12,636 bases of DNA from Pseudomonadota bacterium (lineage in GTDB: Bacteria; Pseudomonadota; Alphaproteobacteria; Caulobacterales; Aquidulcibacteraceae): contig JAEYPY010000163.1 in assembly GCA_023410295.1 (NCBI GenBank), positions 1-12,636 on the forward strand, given 5' to 3'. Each line of letters starts with the position of its first letter. The stretch's first letter is position 1. A program made the position numbers and the translations under genes. This document shows, in pieces, positions 1-7,265 of this stretch. A model generated the notes under the pieces. The model ran no database searches, was not told the origin of the DNA, and was given only the letters and a program-made list of their open reading frames with translations.

Positions 1-407
1 GTCGTGGCCGCGGCCGCAGCCGGCGCGTCTACGAGGTCGATGGCGGCGAATGGTTGGATTTCGTCAGCACCGATCTCAAGTCGCTTTCACCGCGTCCTGA
101 ACCGCGCCCGCGCCCTCCACGCGAGGCGACCCCGGCGTTGGAACCGGTCGCGGATGTGGCGCCCGAAGCGGAAATCGAAACGCCTTCCGCAGAGGTGATC
201 GTGCATCCATCGAGCGAGCCGCAGCCCGTGCTGGCGGCGCGCGAGGAAGAACCGGCGACCGTCGAGGCGGTCGAAACGCCGGCGGTGGCGGCCGTGGCGG
301 AAGCCGCGCCGGCCTATGAAGAACCAGCGCTGGATTATGAGCCGGACCAGGAGCGGCGCGATAAATTCCTGTCGCGCTTCTCGCGCTGGTCCAAGAAAGG
401 CGGATGA
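1..407 (+). CDS. C-terminal end of a protein cut by the window edge; possibly ribonuclease E tail
   Basis: The frame is open from the first bases (first full codon at 3) and ends at TGA 405-407, giving about 134 residues. It starts with an Arg/Gly stretch (RGRGRSRR), then a short segment with VYEVDGGEWLDFV. A long disordered Pro/Glu/Ala/Val-rich stretch follows, and the protein ends in a basic-aromatic tail (FLSRFSRWSKKGG). No catalytic domain is visible. A basic patch, an acidic/proline-rich linker and a short terminal peptide would fit the scaffold region of RNase E, whose C-terminal peptide binds partners such as PNPase in related bacteria. From general knowledge, rne is often near an M48 protease gene in alphaproteobacteria, which supports this weakly. 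A DEAD-box helicase tail or another disordered protein is possible. The coding frame is well supported; the identity is a guess. Confidence 0.55.
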   Translation, partial: RGRGRSRRVYEVDGGEWLDFVSTDLKSLSPRPEPRPRPPREATPALEPVADVAPEAEIETPSAEVIVHPSSEPQPVLAAREEEPATVEAVETPAVAAVAEAAPAYEEPALDYEPDQERRDKFLSRFSRWSKKGG

Positions 408-490
408 CCGCGCGCTAACTTCCCCGGCCTTGCTCCTGCCGCAAACCGGGGCTTGAACGGGCGCGTATGGCGAAGAGGCGAGGACAAGGC

Positions 491-1876
491 ATGTCTGCAT
501 CGATGACCCATGCGCTGAGAAACAGCGTGCGGTGGACGATGGCGGCGTGTGCGGCGCTGACGCTGGCGTTTGTCAGTGCCGCGCCCGCGGCGGCGCAAGG
601 ACTGCTGCGTGACGCCGAGATCGAAGATACGCTTGCGGCGTACACCGACCCGCTGCTCGTCGCAGCCGGGCTCAATCCCGATGATGTCGATCTCTATCTC
701 GTCAACGATGACAGCGTGAACGCGTTCGTCTCCGGTGGGCAGAACATCTTCGTTCACACCGGTCTCATCCTCGCCGCCGACACGCCCAATGAGATGATCG
801 GCGTGCTCGCGCACGAAACCGGGCACATCGCCGGCGGCCACTTGGCGCGCTCGCGCGAAGCGGCGGAGCGTGCGTCGGGGCCGGCGCTGATCTCGATCGG
901 CCTTGGCGTGCTCGCCATTCTGGGCGGCGCGCCGGATGCAGGCGTCGCCCTGATTGCAGGCTCGTCCGGGTTCGCCATGGGCAATTTCGTGCGCCACACA
1001 CAGGTGCAAGAAAGCTCCGCCGACCAGGCGGCGATGCAATATCTCGAACGAACCGGGCAATCGGGCCAAGGCCTGATCGACTTCTTCAACGAGAACATGC
1101 GCCCGTACGAATTCCAGATGCGGCGCGCCCCGCCCTATCTCATCACCCACCCCTATTCGTCCGACCGCGTGGAAGCGCTTCGCCAGGCAAGCGCGCGATC
1201 GCAGCATCGCGAAGCGACGGATAGCGAAGACTATCTGCGCCGCTTCGAGTTCATGCAGGCCAAACTGATCGGCTTCCTGCGCACCCGTGCGCAGACGCTG
1301 GCGCGCTACCCCACCAGCGATACCTCCCAGCCGGCACGGTATGCGCGCGCGGTTGCGTACTATCGCACATCCGAACTCGACCTTGCCCGCAACGAACTCC
1401 AATCGTTGATCAATGATGACCCGCAGAACCCCTACTTCCAGGAGCTCATGGGCCAGATCCTCTACGAGAACGGCCGCGCGGAAGAATCGATCGCCTATCA
1501 CCAACGTTCGCTGGAACTGGCGCCCAACCAGCCGCTTCTGCAGATCAACCTCGCCCGGGCCCTGACGGATGCGCGCGGCCGCGAAGGCGCGCGCCAGGCG
1601 GTGACGCTGCTGCAGCGGGCGATCGACACCGAGCCCAACAACGCCTTCGCCTGGCGCGAAATGGCGCAGGCGCGCAACGAACTAGGCGAGGAAGCGCTGG
1701 CGGAACTGGCCTCGGCCGAGCAAACCTTCGCCATCCGCGACTATACCTCAGCGCTCAACTTCGCCGAGCGCGCCCGCCGCTCGCTGCCGCGCAACACGCC
1801 GGCTTTCCAGCGCGCCAACGATATCGTGACCTTCGCACAGAACGAAGTGCGCGAGATGCAGCGCGATCGCCGCTAA
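491..1876 (+). CDS. Periplasmic M48-family zinc metalloprotease with C-terminal TPRs (BepA/YfgC-like)
   Basis: Predicted exported zinc protease of 461 residues. The N-terminus has a signal peptide (hydrophobic WTMAACAALTLAFVS, then APAAAQ as likely cleavage site). The zinc motif HETGH lies at residues 108-112, and the third ligand is probably Glu174 in QESSAD, the family's usual ExxxD-type site. From about residue 290 the protein is helical, with TPR-like repeats (for example NPYFQELMGQILYENGRAEE and the following SLELAPNQPLLQINLARAL). This architecture matches BepA/YfgC, which in E. coli handles outer-membrane protein assembly and degrades stalled LptD. I chose ATG 491 because AGGA (481-484) sits six bases upstream. 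In-frame ATGs at 467 and 503 are alternatives and would not change the mature protein. It lies 70 bp before the DsbA-like gene, suggesting a shared role in periplasmic quality control. Confidence 0.9.
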   Translation: MSASMTHALRNSVRWTMAACAALTLAFVSAAPAAAQGLLRDAEIEDTLAAYTDPLLVAAGLNPDDVDLYLVNDDSVNAFVSGGQNIFVHTGLILAADTPNEMIGVLAHETGHIAGGHLARSREAAERASGPALISIGLGVLAILGGAPDAGVALIAGSSGFAMGNFVRHTQVQESSADQAAMQYLERTGQSGQGLIDFFNENMRPYEFQMRRAPPYLITHPYSSDRVEALRQASARSQHREATDSEDYLRRFEFMQAKLIGFLRTRAQTLARYPTSDTSQPARYARAVAYYRTSELDLARNELQSLINDDPQNPYFQELMGQILYENGRAEESIAYHQRSLELAPNQPLLQINLARALTDARGREGARQAVTLLQRAIDTEPNNAFAWREMAQARNELGEEALAELASAEQTFAIRDYTSALNFAERARRSLPRNTPAFQRANDIVTFAQNEVREMQRDRR

Positions 1877-1946
1877 GCGGACGCGAGCTTGCATTCACAG
1901 CGGAAGACGGCCATTCCGGCGGCTTGAACGCCACTCGGAGTCCTGC

Positions 1947-2669
1947 ATGAAGCGCCTTGCGTTTGCCTTCGCTGCACTTGTTGCTGCGCTGACGCCTGCG
2001 GCCTCGGCGCAGAGTTTCAACGCGCAGGAGCAGACTGAAATCCGCGCCATCGTGCGCGACTATCTGGTCAATAACCCTGACGTGCTGCGCGAGGCGCTGG
2101 ATGCGCTGTCGGCGCGTCAAGACGCCGATCGCTGGCGGCGCATGACGACGGATTCGCGCGACTTCAGCATCGGCCCCGCCGATGCGCCGATCGTGATCGT
2201 GGAATTCTTCGATTATCGCTGCGGCTTCTGCCATGCGGCGCTGGAATGGGTGAGCGACATCGCCCGCACGCGGCGCGACGTGCGCATCGTGCTGAAGGAG
2301 TTTCCGATCCTTTCGGAGGAATCCATGGAAGCTTCGCGCGCGGCGATCGCGGCGATGCCGCAGGGGCGCTATTGGCAATTCCACCAGGCGCTAATGGGCT
2401 TCCGCGGCGATCTCAACTCGGCGCGCATCGATCAGCTCGCGCGCGACAGCGGCATCGATGTCGCGCGCATGCGCCGGGCGATGGAATCCGAAGCGATCAC
2501 GCAGGTGATCCAGGATAATCGCGCACTGGCGATCGACATGAACAATACGGCGACACCGCTCTTTATCATCAATGGCGAGATGGTCGCCGGGTATAATGTG
2601 CCGGTGCTGGAAGCGCGGCTGCGGGAAGCTACGCGCGAAGCGCGCAGCCAGCGCGGCGCTGGACGCTAG
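1947..2669 (+). CDS. DsbA-family thiol:disulfide oxidoreductase, exported (Com1/ScsC-like)
   Basis: Protein of 240 residues with a signal peptide (MKRLAFAFAALVAALTPAASAQ). Residues about 30-60 form a helical N-terminal segment (EIRAIVRDYLVNNPDVLREALDAL), typical of Com1/ScsC-type proteins where it can mediate oligomerisation. The thioredoxin-fold part starts near DAPIVIVEFFDYRCGFC; the active-site pair is Cys92-Gly-Phe-Cys95. The cis-proline is in NTATPLFI (Pro204). It should form or shuffle disulfides in periplasmic proteins. The CGFC dipeptide and N-terminal extension favour the Com1/ScsC-like branch over classical DsbA (CPHC). Whether it acts as oxidase or isomerase cannot be told from sequence. 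Start ATG 1947 has GGAG six bases upstream. Its stop codon TAG (2667-2669) overlaps the stop of the convergent gene. Confidence 0.9.
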   Translation: MKRLAFAFAALVAALTPAASAQSFNAQEQTEIRAIVRDYLVNNPDVLREALDALSARQDADRWRRMTTDSRDFSIGPADAPIVIVEFFDYRCGFCHAALEWVSDIARTRRDVRIVLKEFPILSEESMEASRAAIAAMPQGRYWQFHQALMGFRGDLNSARIDQLARDSGIDVARMRRAMESEAITQVIQDNRALAIDMNNTATPLFIINGEMVAGYNVPVLEARLREATREARSQRGAGR

Positions 2670-3421
2670 AGCCTTCCCGTCGCTGCGGCGGCGATCAAAC
2701 GGAGCTGGCGGGCGATAAGCGGACGGTCGCGCCGGCCCTGGCGTAGTGCGCGGATGTAGCCGCCGATCAGCGACGCATACCCGAGCGCGGGAAACGCTGA
2801 CGCCGGCAGCGCGCGCGCGCGCATGCGGGCTTCGGCGTACGAAGTTTCTGCGCGATCCAGCAAAGCGAAATGCGTTTCGCCGGTCGGCAGCGGACGCCCT
2901 GCCCTCGCCCAAGCGATGTAACCCCATGCGCGGGCGATCGAGGTAATAGCGTTCTCGTCCACCTCAGCGCCGCACGCTTGCAGCGCAAGGCGCATCAAGC
3001 GGCCCGCGCTTGCATCGACGTGCGCATCGAGCGCGGCCCAGTTCTCCGGCGCGTCGCGTCCGACATCACGGCGCCAGGCGTCGATCAGCGCTTCGATTTC
3101 CGCTTGCGGCCAGCCTGCGCCTTCGCGCGCCCCGGCGAAGGCGGCGATGACAGGATTGGCGCGCGCGCGGCGGCCTTCGTAAACCTCAGCGATTGCCTCG
3201 CCCCACCACGCCAAACGGATGTCGGCAAGCGCGGGCGTGGAGACGACTTCTGCGGTGCGCGCGAGTTCGTCGTTCAAGGCGTAAAGCGCGATAAGCCGCT
3301 CGCGCACCGCCGCCGACGCGAAGCGGCTGGCGAGCCAGCGGTCTTCGTCGGCGCGGCGGACTTGGGTTTCTAAGGCGGTAGGCAATAGGCAATCGGCAGT
3401 AGGTGTTGGGTGCGTGCCCAC
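2666..3421 (-). CDS. Squalene/phytoene synthase-fold protein, NDUFAF6-like (complex I assembly factor type)
   Basis: Up to 251 residues. The segment LIALYALNDELARTAEVVSTPALADIRLAWWGEAI matches the signature of the NDUFAF6-like branch of the trans-isoprenyl-diphosphate synthase fold. The two aspartate-rich DxxxD/DDxxD metal motifs of true squalene and phytoene synthases are not seen, so a prenyl-coupling enzyme is unlikely. In mitochondria NDUFAF6 is needed for complex I biogenesis; that role here is inference from family. The C-terminus is slightly short for the family. The 5' end is odd: the only upstream start in frame is GTG 3421, inside the loop region of a heptad inverted repeat, so residues about 1-16 (TPTADCLLPTA) are repeat-encoded. 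Recognisable homology starts near residue 18. A TTG inside the repeat is an alternative start. No clear ribosome binding site is visible. Confidence 0.78.
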   Translation of the reverse strand: MGTHPTPTADCLLPTALETQVRRADEDRWLASRFASAAVRERLIALYALNDELARTAEVVSTPALADIRLAWWGEAIAEVYEGRRARANPVIAAFAGAREGAGWPQAEIEALIDAWRRDVGRDAPENWAALDAHVDASAGRLMRLALQACGAEVDENAITSIARAWGYIAWARAGRPLPTGETHFALLDRAETSYAEARMRARALPASAFPALGYASLIGGYIRALRQGRRDRPLIARQLRLIAAAATGRL

Positions 3422-3447
3422 TGCCTACTGCCAACGGCCGACTGCCT
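3380..3447. repeat. Heptad tandem repeat arranged as an inverted pair (31-nt arms)
   Basis: Left arm 3380-3410 is built of 7-base steps of the type GGCAATA/GGCAGTA. The right arm 3417-3447 is built of the complementary steps (ACTGCCT, ACTGCCA, ACGGCCG, ACTGCCT). They are separated by TGCGTG (3411-3416). The arms match at about 23 of 31 positions, including a perfect nine-base core (3395-3403 against 3424-3432), and several mismatches allow G-U pairs, so a transcript could form a long hairpin. The repeat ends four bases from the stop codon of the PuuD-like gene and runs into the 5' end of the NDUFAF6-like gene. Could act as an attenuator or transcript-stabilising element; function unknown. Confidence 0.85.
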
Positions 3448-3450
3448 CAA

Positions 3451-4083
3451 TCAGAACAGCGTGCTTGCGCCGGTCATCGCCACCAGCATGGGCACGGAGA
3501 GGAAAGTGTTGGTGCGCGAGAACAGCATCGCCGTCTTGGCCGCTTGCGCCTTTGCGGCAGCGTCGAGGCTCGAATAGCGGTCACCGATGTTCAGCGCCTT
3601 TTGCTGGTTCGGCCAGATGATGAACCAGACGTTGAACCACATGATGATGGCGAGCCACATGCCAATGCCGATGAAGATGTGCTTCGCCACCGCGAACGCC
3701 GGATCATCGGCGGCGCCCAGCGTCAGCGCTTGCAGCAGGTAACCTTGGTTCCAGGCAAGCGCGAGACCGGTGATCAGCGTCGCCATCGCACCCCAGCGAA
3801 ACCAGTAGAGCGCGGCCGGTGCGATCACTTTGCCGATCGAAGGCCCACGGTGCTCTTCGGGAATCTTCGGCGCGTTCGGGATCTGCGTGAAATTAAAATA
3901 GTAGAGATGGCCGATCCACATGATGCCCGAGAGCACGTGGGTCCAGCGCCAGAAGGATTCCCAGAAGGTCCCATCGCCGAAGCCAAAGCCGGCGACGCCC
4001 ATGGCGAAATACACCAGAAACAGCAGCGCGACCGCCAAACCGGTCCACGCCACGTAACGCAGATTGCTCAAAAACCAGGCCAT
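3451..4083 (-). CDS. PuuD-like integral membrane protein (urate oxidase N-terminal domain family, no cytochrome domain)
   Basis: Protein of 210 residues with about five hydrophobic segments (roughly 10-32, 43-63, 91-111, 131-158 and 188-207). Histidines at 49, 59 and 135 sit in or beside helices (WTHVLSGIMWIGHLYYFNF and KHIFIGIGMWLAIIMWFNVWFIIWPNQQKAL). These are marks of the membrane domain of PuuD, the urate hydroxylase whose full-length form carries a C-terminal cytochrome c. Here the protein ends after the membrane part with no CxxCH motif, so the urate activity cannot be assumed. The histidines could bind haem. Start ATG 4083 is preceded by a purine-rich site (GGGAGAGAGG on the minus strand). 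It lies 45 bp after secF and before the NDUFAF6-like gene, so it is probably co-transcribed. I know of no established role for this short form. Confidence 0.78.
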   Translation of the reverse strand: MAWFLSNLRYVAWTGLAVALLFLVYFAMGVAGFGFGDGTFWESFWRWTHVLSGIMWIGHLYYFNFTQIPNAPKIPEEHRGPSIGKVIAPAALYWFRWGAMATLITGLALAWNQGYLLQALTLGAADDPAFAVAKHIFIGIGMWLAIIMWFNVWFIIWPNQQKALNIGDRYSSLDAAAKAQAAKTAMLFSRTNTFLSVPMLVAMTGASTLF

Positions 4084-4128
4084 GCCCTCTCTCCCTGCCC
4101 TGCGCGAGGAGCGGCTTGGCCGCCGGTC

Positions 4129-5166
4129 TTAGCCCGCCTTTTGCGGCGCCTCGCGCGCTTCACCTTCGCGGCCGCGTTTCACACCCCAAACGAGAATCGC
4201 CGGGGCCGCGACGTAGAGCGAAGAATACGTGCCCATAACGATGCCGAACAGCATCGCGATAGCGAATCCGGAAAGCGCTTCCCCACCGAGGAAGATCAGG
4301 CCGATGAGCGCCATCACCGCCGTCAAGCCGGTGATAATCGTGCGCGAGAGCGTTTCGTTAAGCGAAAGATCGACCAACTCGCCCAGGGGCATTTTCTTGT
4401 ACTTGCGCAGGTTCTCACGCAGGCGGTCGAACACGACGACGGTGTCGTTGATGCCGTAGCCGATGATCGTGAGCAGCGCGGCGATGATCGTCAGCGTGAA
4501 TTCCATGCGCAGGATCGAGAAGAGCCCCAATGTCAGGATCACGTCGTGGAAGAGGCCCAGGATGGCGCCGACGCCGAACTGCCACTCAAACCGGAACCAG
4601 ATGTAAACCAGCATCAGCAGAATCGCGAGGCCGAGCGCCATCAGGCCGCCGGAGAAGAGTTCTTCGGACACCTTGCCGCTCACGGAATCCACGTTGGCCA
4701 CACGCGCGCCTTCAGCGACGCTGCCGAGCCCATCGCGAATGCGTTCAACTGTGGCGGACTGATCCGGCGCGGTTTCGAAATTGAGGATGGCGCAGTAAGG
4801 CGGCGCGTTCTCCGGGCGGCAGGTCGTGCCCTGCACTTCGATGTCGCCCTCCTGCGCCCGTTGGCCTAGCGCGCGCAGGGCCTCTTGGTCGATTGGCGTC
4901 GGTGACTCGATCAGCAGCGAAGTGCCGCCCCGGAAGTCGATACCGAGGTTGAAGCCGTGCTCCATGATCGCACCGATGCGCGCCAGCGGGCTGCCCTCGG
5001 CCTCCTGGTAGATCTCGATCGGATTCTGGCGAAGGCCGCCGGTGAAGATGGAGACGATCGAGATGGCGCAGAGCGCGATCGAGATGAACGCGGCGACGCC
5101 CGCGAACTTCACGTAGGTCAGATTGGTTTTCTTCGGCAGGAGCCGGATCAGAGGCCAAGCAGCCAT
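4129..5166 (-). CDS. secF: Protein translocase subunit SecF
   Basis: 345 residues. First membrane helix at about 20-42, then a periplasmic domain, then a cluster of five helices from about 172 to 330. Family motifs seen: GIDFRGGT (75-82), VDSVSGKVSEEL (159-170), GYGINDTVVVFDRLREN (236-252) and ETLSRTIITG near 271. SecF works with SecD and YajC on the SecYEG channel, using the proton motive force to help complete export of preproteins. ATG 5166 has AAGGAAC upstream on the minus strand (spacing about seven) and follows secD by 12 bases, so the two are in one operon. Unusual detail: the periplasmic domain holds a close cysteine pair, Cys116 and Cys125 (in TTCRPENAPPYC). Confidence 0.97.
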   Translation of the reverse strand: MAAWPLIRLLPKKTNLTYVKFAGVAAFISIALCAISIVSIFTGGLRQNPIEIYQEAEGSPLARIGAIMEHGFNLGIDFRGGTSLLIESPTPIDQEALRALGQRAQEGDIEVQGTTCRPENAPPYCAILNFETAPDQSATVERIRDGLGSVAEGARVANVDSVSGKVSEELFSGGLMALGLAILLMLVYIWFRFEWQFGVGAILGLFHDVILTLGLFSILRMEFTLTIIAALLTIIGYGINDTVVVFDRLRENLRKYKKMPLGELVDLSLNETLSRTIITGLTAVMALIGLIFLGGEALSGFAIAMLFGIVMGTYSSLYVAAPAILVWGVKRGREGEAREAPQKAG

Positions 5167-5178
5167 TTTTCTTGTTCC

Positions 5179-6774
5179 TTAGATCGGCATCGTCTTTGGG
5201 CGCGTGGCCTTGAACCACCAGGCGATCAGAATCTGCGTCACCAACACGGCGGTGAACACCGAGGTGACGACGCCGATCGAGAGCGTCCAGGCGAAGCCTT
5301 GAACGGGGCCAGCGCCAAACTGGAATAGAATCAGCGCGGCGAGAATGGTGGTGAGGTTGGCGTCCACGATGGTGACCATGGCGCGGTTGAAGCCCGCATC
5401 TATGGCGAGCGCGGGACCTCGACCCGCTGCAGCTTCTTCGCGCATGCGCTCGTAGATCAGCACGTTGGCGTCGACGGCCATGGCGATGGTGAGGATGAGG
5501 CCGGCGATGCCAGGCAGCGTGAGGGCTGCGCCGATCATCGACATGGCGGCCAGGATCAGGATGAAATTGATGATGAGGGCGATACAGGCGAAAATGCCAA
5601 AGAGCCCATACGCCAGCACCATGAACACGAACGTGACGGCGCCAGCGAGCGCCGAAGCCGTGGCGCCGGATGTAATCGCGTCCTGACCGAGGCTCGCATC
5701 GACGGTGCGTTCGTCGATCACGGAGAGCGGCGCGGGCAGCGCGCCGGCGCGCAGCATGATGGCGAGGTTGTTGGCGGACTCGGGCGTGAAGTTGCCCGAG
5801 ATTTGGCCGGTGCCGCCGCAGATCGGCTCGTTGATGCGCGGCGCTGTCAGCACCTGGCCATCGAGCAGGATGGCGAAGCGCTGGTTCACGTAATCGCGCG
5901 TGATGCGGCAGAAGATCGTCGAGCCCCGGCTGTCGAGCTGGAACGAGAGCACGAACTCCGCGGTTTGCGGATCTGTCGAGGGATTAGCGCGGACGAGATT
6001 CTCGCCGCTGAGACGCGGGCGGCGTTCGACCACTTCGGGCCCGGTGCCGATCTCGGGATAGGATTCGGCGTACATCGTGCCCGGCGGCAAGCGGCCGGCG
6101 GCAGCTTCTTCCGGCGAAACTTCGCGCACCAGGTGGAACGTCATCAGCGCAGTCTGGCCAATGCGCTCCTTGAGTTCTTCGGGATCGGCGACGCCGGGCG
6201 CTTGCACGATGATGCGTTGATCGCCTTGGCGGGCGATCACGACTTCGCTGGTGCCGGTCGGGTCGATACGGCGGCGGATGACTTCGATCGATTGCTGGGC
6301 GGCCTGACGGCTGAGCTCGCGCACGTGCGCAGGCGTCATGCGCGCTTCGATGAGGCCGTCGGCGCCCTCGGTGAAGGTGAGGATGGCGTCGCCCCCGGTC
6401 GGGTTCTGCGCCAGCGGACGCAGCGCTTCGCGCGCGCGCTGTAAGTTCGCCGCATCAATGAGCCGCACGCGCGCGCCGTCACCGACCACGCCGCGGCCGG
6501 TGTAGGGAATGCGCGGGCTGGCGTCGCGCAAGGCGCTCGCCATCTGGTCGGCGATGTTTTCGAGTTGCTGGCGCTGCAACGTCGCGACGTCGACTTCGAG
6601 CAAGAGCTGCGAGCCGCCGCGCAAGTCGAGACCGAGGTTCACAGCCTGGCGCGGCATGAAGCCCGGCAGACTGTCGCGCACGCTTTGCGGCACGAAATTG
6701 GGGAACGCGAACGCGATCCCCATCACGGTCACCACCGCGACCAGAATGATGCGCCAACGCGCGACCTGCAGCAT
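5179..6774 (-). CDS. secD: Protein translocase subunit SecD
   Basis: 531 residues, usual for a compact alphaproteobacterial SecD. N-terminal helix at about 8-28, then NLGLDLRGGSQLLLEVD (46-62), the signature at the start of the large periplasmic region. This runs to about residue 360. Five C-terminal helices follow, with AMAVDANVLIYERMREE (441-457) and the VDANLTTILAALILFQFGAGPVQGFA stretch. It partners SecF and YajC in proton-driven late steps of Sec export. ATG 6774 lies five bases past the yajC stop, with an AAGG(CGAG) site inside the end of yajC, so translation is probably coupled. Cysteines 289 and 319 lie in the periplasmic part. Confidence 0.97.
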   Translation of the reverse strand: MLQVARWRIILVAVVTVMGIAFAFPNFVPQSVRDSLPGFMPRQAVNLGLDLRGGSQLLLEVDVATLQRQQLENIADQMASALRDASPRIPYTGRGVVGDGARVRLIDAANLQRAREALRPLAQNPTGGDAILTFTEGADGLIEARMTPAHVRELSRQAAQQSIEVIRRRIDPTGTSEVVIARQGDQRIIVQAPGVADPEELKERIGQTALMTFHLVREVSPEEAAAGRLPPGTMYAESYPEIGTGPEVVERRPRLSGENLVRANPSTDPQTAEFVLSFQLDSRGSTIFCRITRDYVNQRFAILLDGQVLTAPRINEPICGGTGQISGNFTPESANNLAIMLRAGALPAPLSVIDERTVDASLGQDAITSGATASALAGAVTFVFMVLAYGLFGIFACIALIINFILILAAMSMIGAALTLPGIAGLILTIAMAVDANVLIYERMREEAAAGRGPALAIDAGFNRAMVTIVDANLTTILAALILFQFGAGPVQGFAWTLSIGVVTSVFTAVLVTQILIAWWFKATRPKTMPI

Positions 6775-6779
6775 TGTGC

Positions 6780-7127
6780 TTAGCTCGCCTTGGAATCGTT
6801 GGCCGGCGCCGGTTCGCTCTTGGAGCGGACTTCGGCGATGGTGCCGCGCACGACGCGCACATCGACATTCGGCGCAAGCTCGACGCGCACTTCATCGTCC
6901 TGCAGCGACTTCACCTTGCCGATCATGCCACCCGAGGTGACGACGACGTCGCCTTTTTTCAGGTTGGTGACCATTTCCATGTGCCGCTTGCGCGCGGCCT
7001 GCTGCGGACGGATCAGCAGGAAGTAGAAAACGACAAACACCAGAACCAGCGGCAGGATTTGCATGATGATGCCGGTGGTCGGGTCAGCGCCTGCCGGCGC
7101 CTGCGCATAAGCATTCGAGATAAACAT
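6780..7127 (-). CDS. yajC: Sec translocon accessory complex subunit YajC
   Basis: 115 residues with one membrane helix at about 20-41 (IIMQILPLVLVFVVFYFLLI), directly followed by RPQQAARKRHMEM, the family hallmark. The cytoplasmic barrel then reads LKKGDVVVTSGGMIGKVKSL. YajC associates with SecDF at the inner membrane; its exact contribution is not well defined. ATG 7127 has GAGGATCG immediately before it on the minus strand. First gene of the yajC-secD-secF unit; a promoter candidate lies about 63 bp upstream. Confidence 0.97.
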   Translation of the reverse strand: MFISNAYAQAPAGADPTTGIIMQILPLVLVFVVFYFLLIRPQQAARKRHMEMVTNLKKGDVVVTSGGMIGKVKSLQDDEVRVELAPNVDVRVVRGTIAEVRSKSEPAPANDSKAS

Positions 7128-7189
7128 CGATCCTCGCTGGGTGCGGCGGCTTCGCCGAGGGGCGCTTCGGCCCCGAAAAGAAGGCCGGG

Positions 7190-7217
7190 ACTATATCGTT
7201 CGCGCCCGCCATTTCAA
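7190..7217 (-). promoter_or_regulatory. Candidate sigma70-type promoter for yajC-secD-secF
   Basis: On the minus strand TTGAAA (7212-7217) and TATAGT (7190-7195) are 16 bases apart, close to the housekeeping consensus. Transcription would start near 7183 and leave a leader of about 55 nt before yajC. The leader is GC-rich and contains complementary segments (GGGGC/GCCCC around 7169-7184, and CGGC/GCCG around 7147-7157), so it may fold. Matched by eye; no experimental support. Confidence 0.55.
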
Positions 7218-7246
7218 TCAGCGCCGCAGGCGGGCGCGCGCCGTTT

Positions 7247-7262
7247 CGCCGCAGTTGCGGCG
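7247..7262 (-). terminator. Perfect short hairpin just after the LysM/M23 gene; weak terminator candidate
   Basis: CGCCGC and GCGGCG flank a four-base loop, starting four bases past the stop codon at 7266-7268. There is no T-run on the minus strand, so it does not qualify as a standard intrinsic terminator. It lies between this gene and the yajC promoter candidate, so it could separate the two transcription units or protect a 3' end. Confidence 0.3.
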
Positions 7263-7265
7263 CCC

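Noticed and set aside
422..451. CCCCGG/CCGGGG inverted repeat after the first gene as a terminator
   Set aside because: Eighteen-base loop, only six pairs and no T-run; could easily be chance in GC-rich DNA.
335..1504. Long minus-strand open frame opposite the M48 protease gene
   Set aside because: Arg/His-rich translation without domains; it is the antisense image of a well-supported gene with zinc-protease motifs.
3380..3447. Heptad repeat as a CRISPR array
   Set aside because: Unit is 7 bases with no spacers and no cas genes nearby.
3403..4869. Plus-strand open frame of nearly 490 codons across secF, the PuuD-like gene and the repeat
   Set aside because: Translation is low-complexity, rich in Arg, Asp, Gln and His, and opposite SecF/PuuD-like genes with clear family motifs; typical of high-GC antisense frames.
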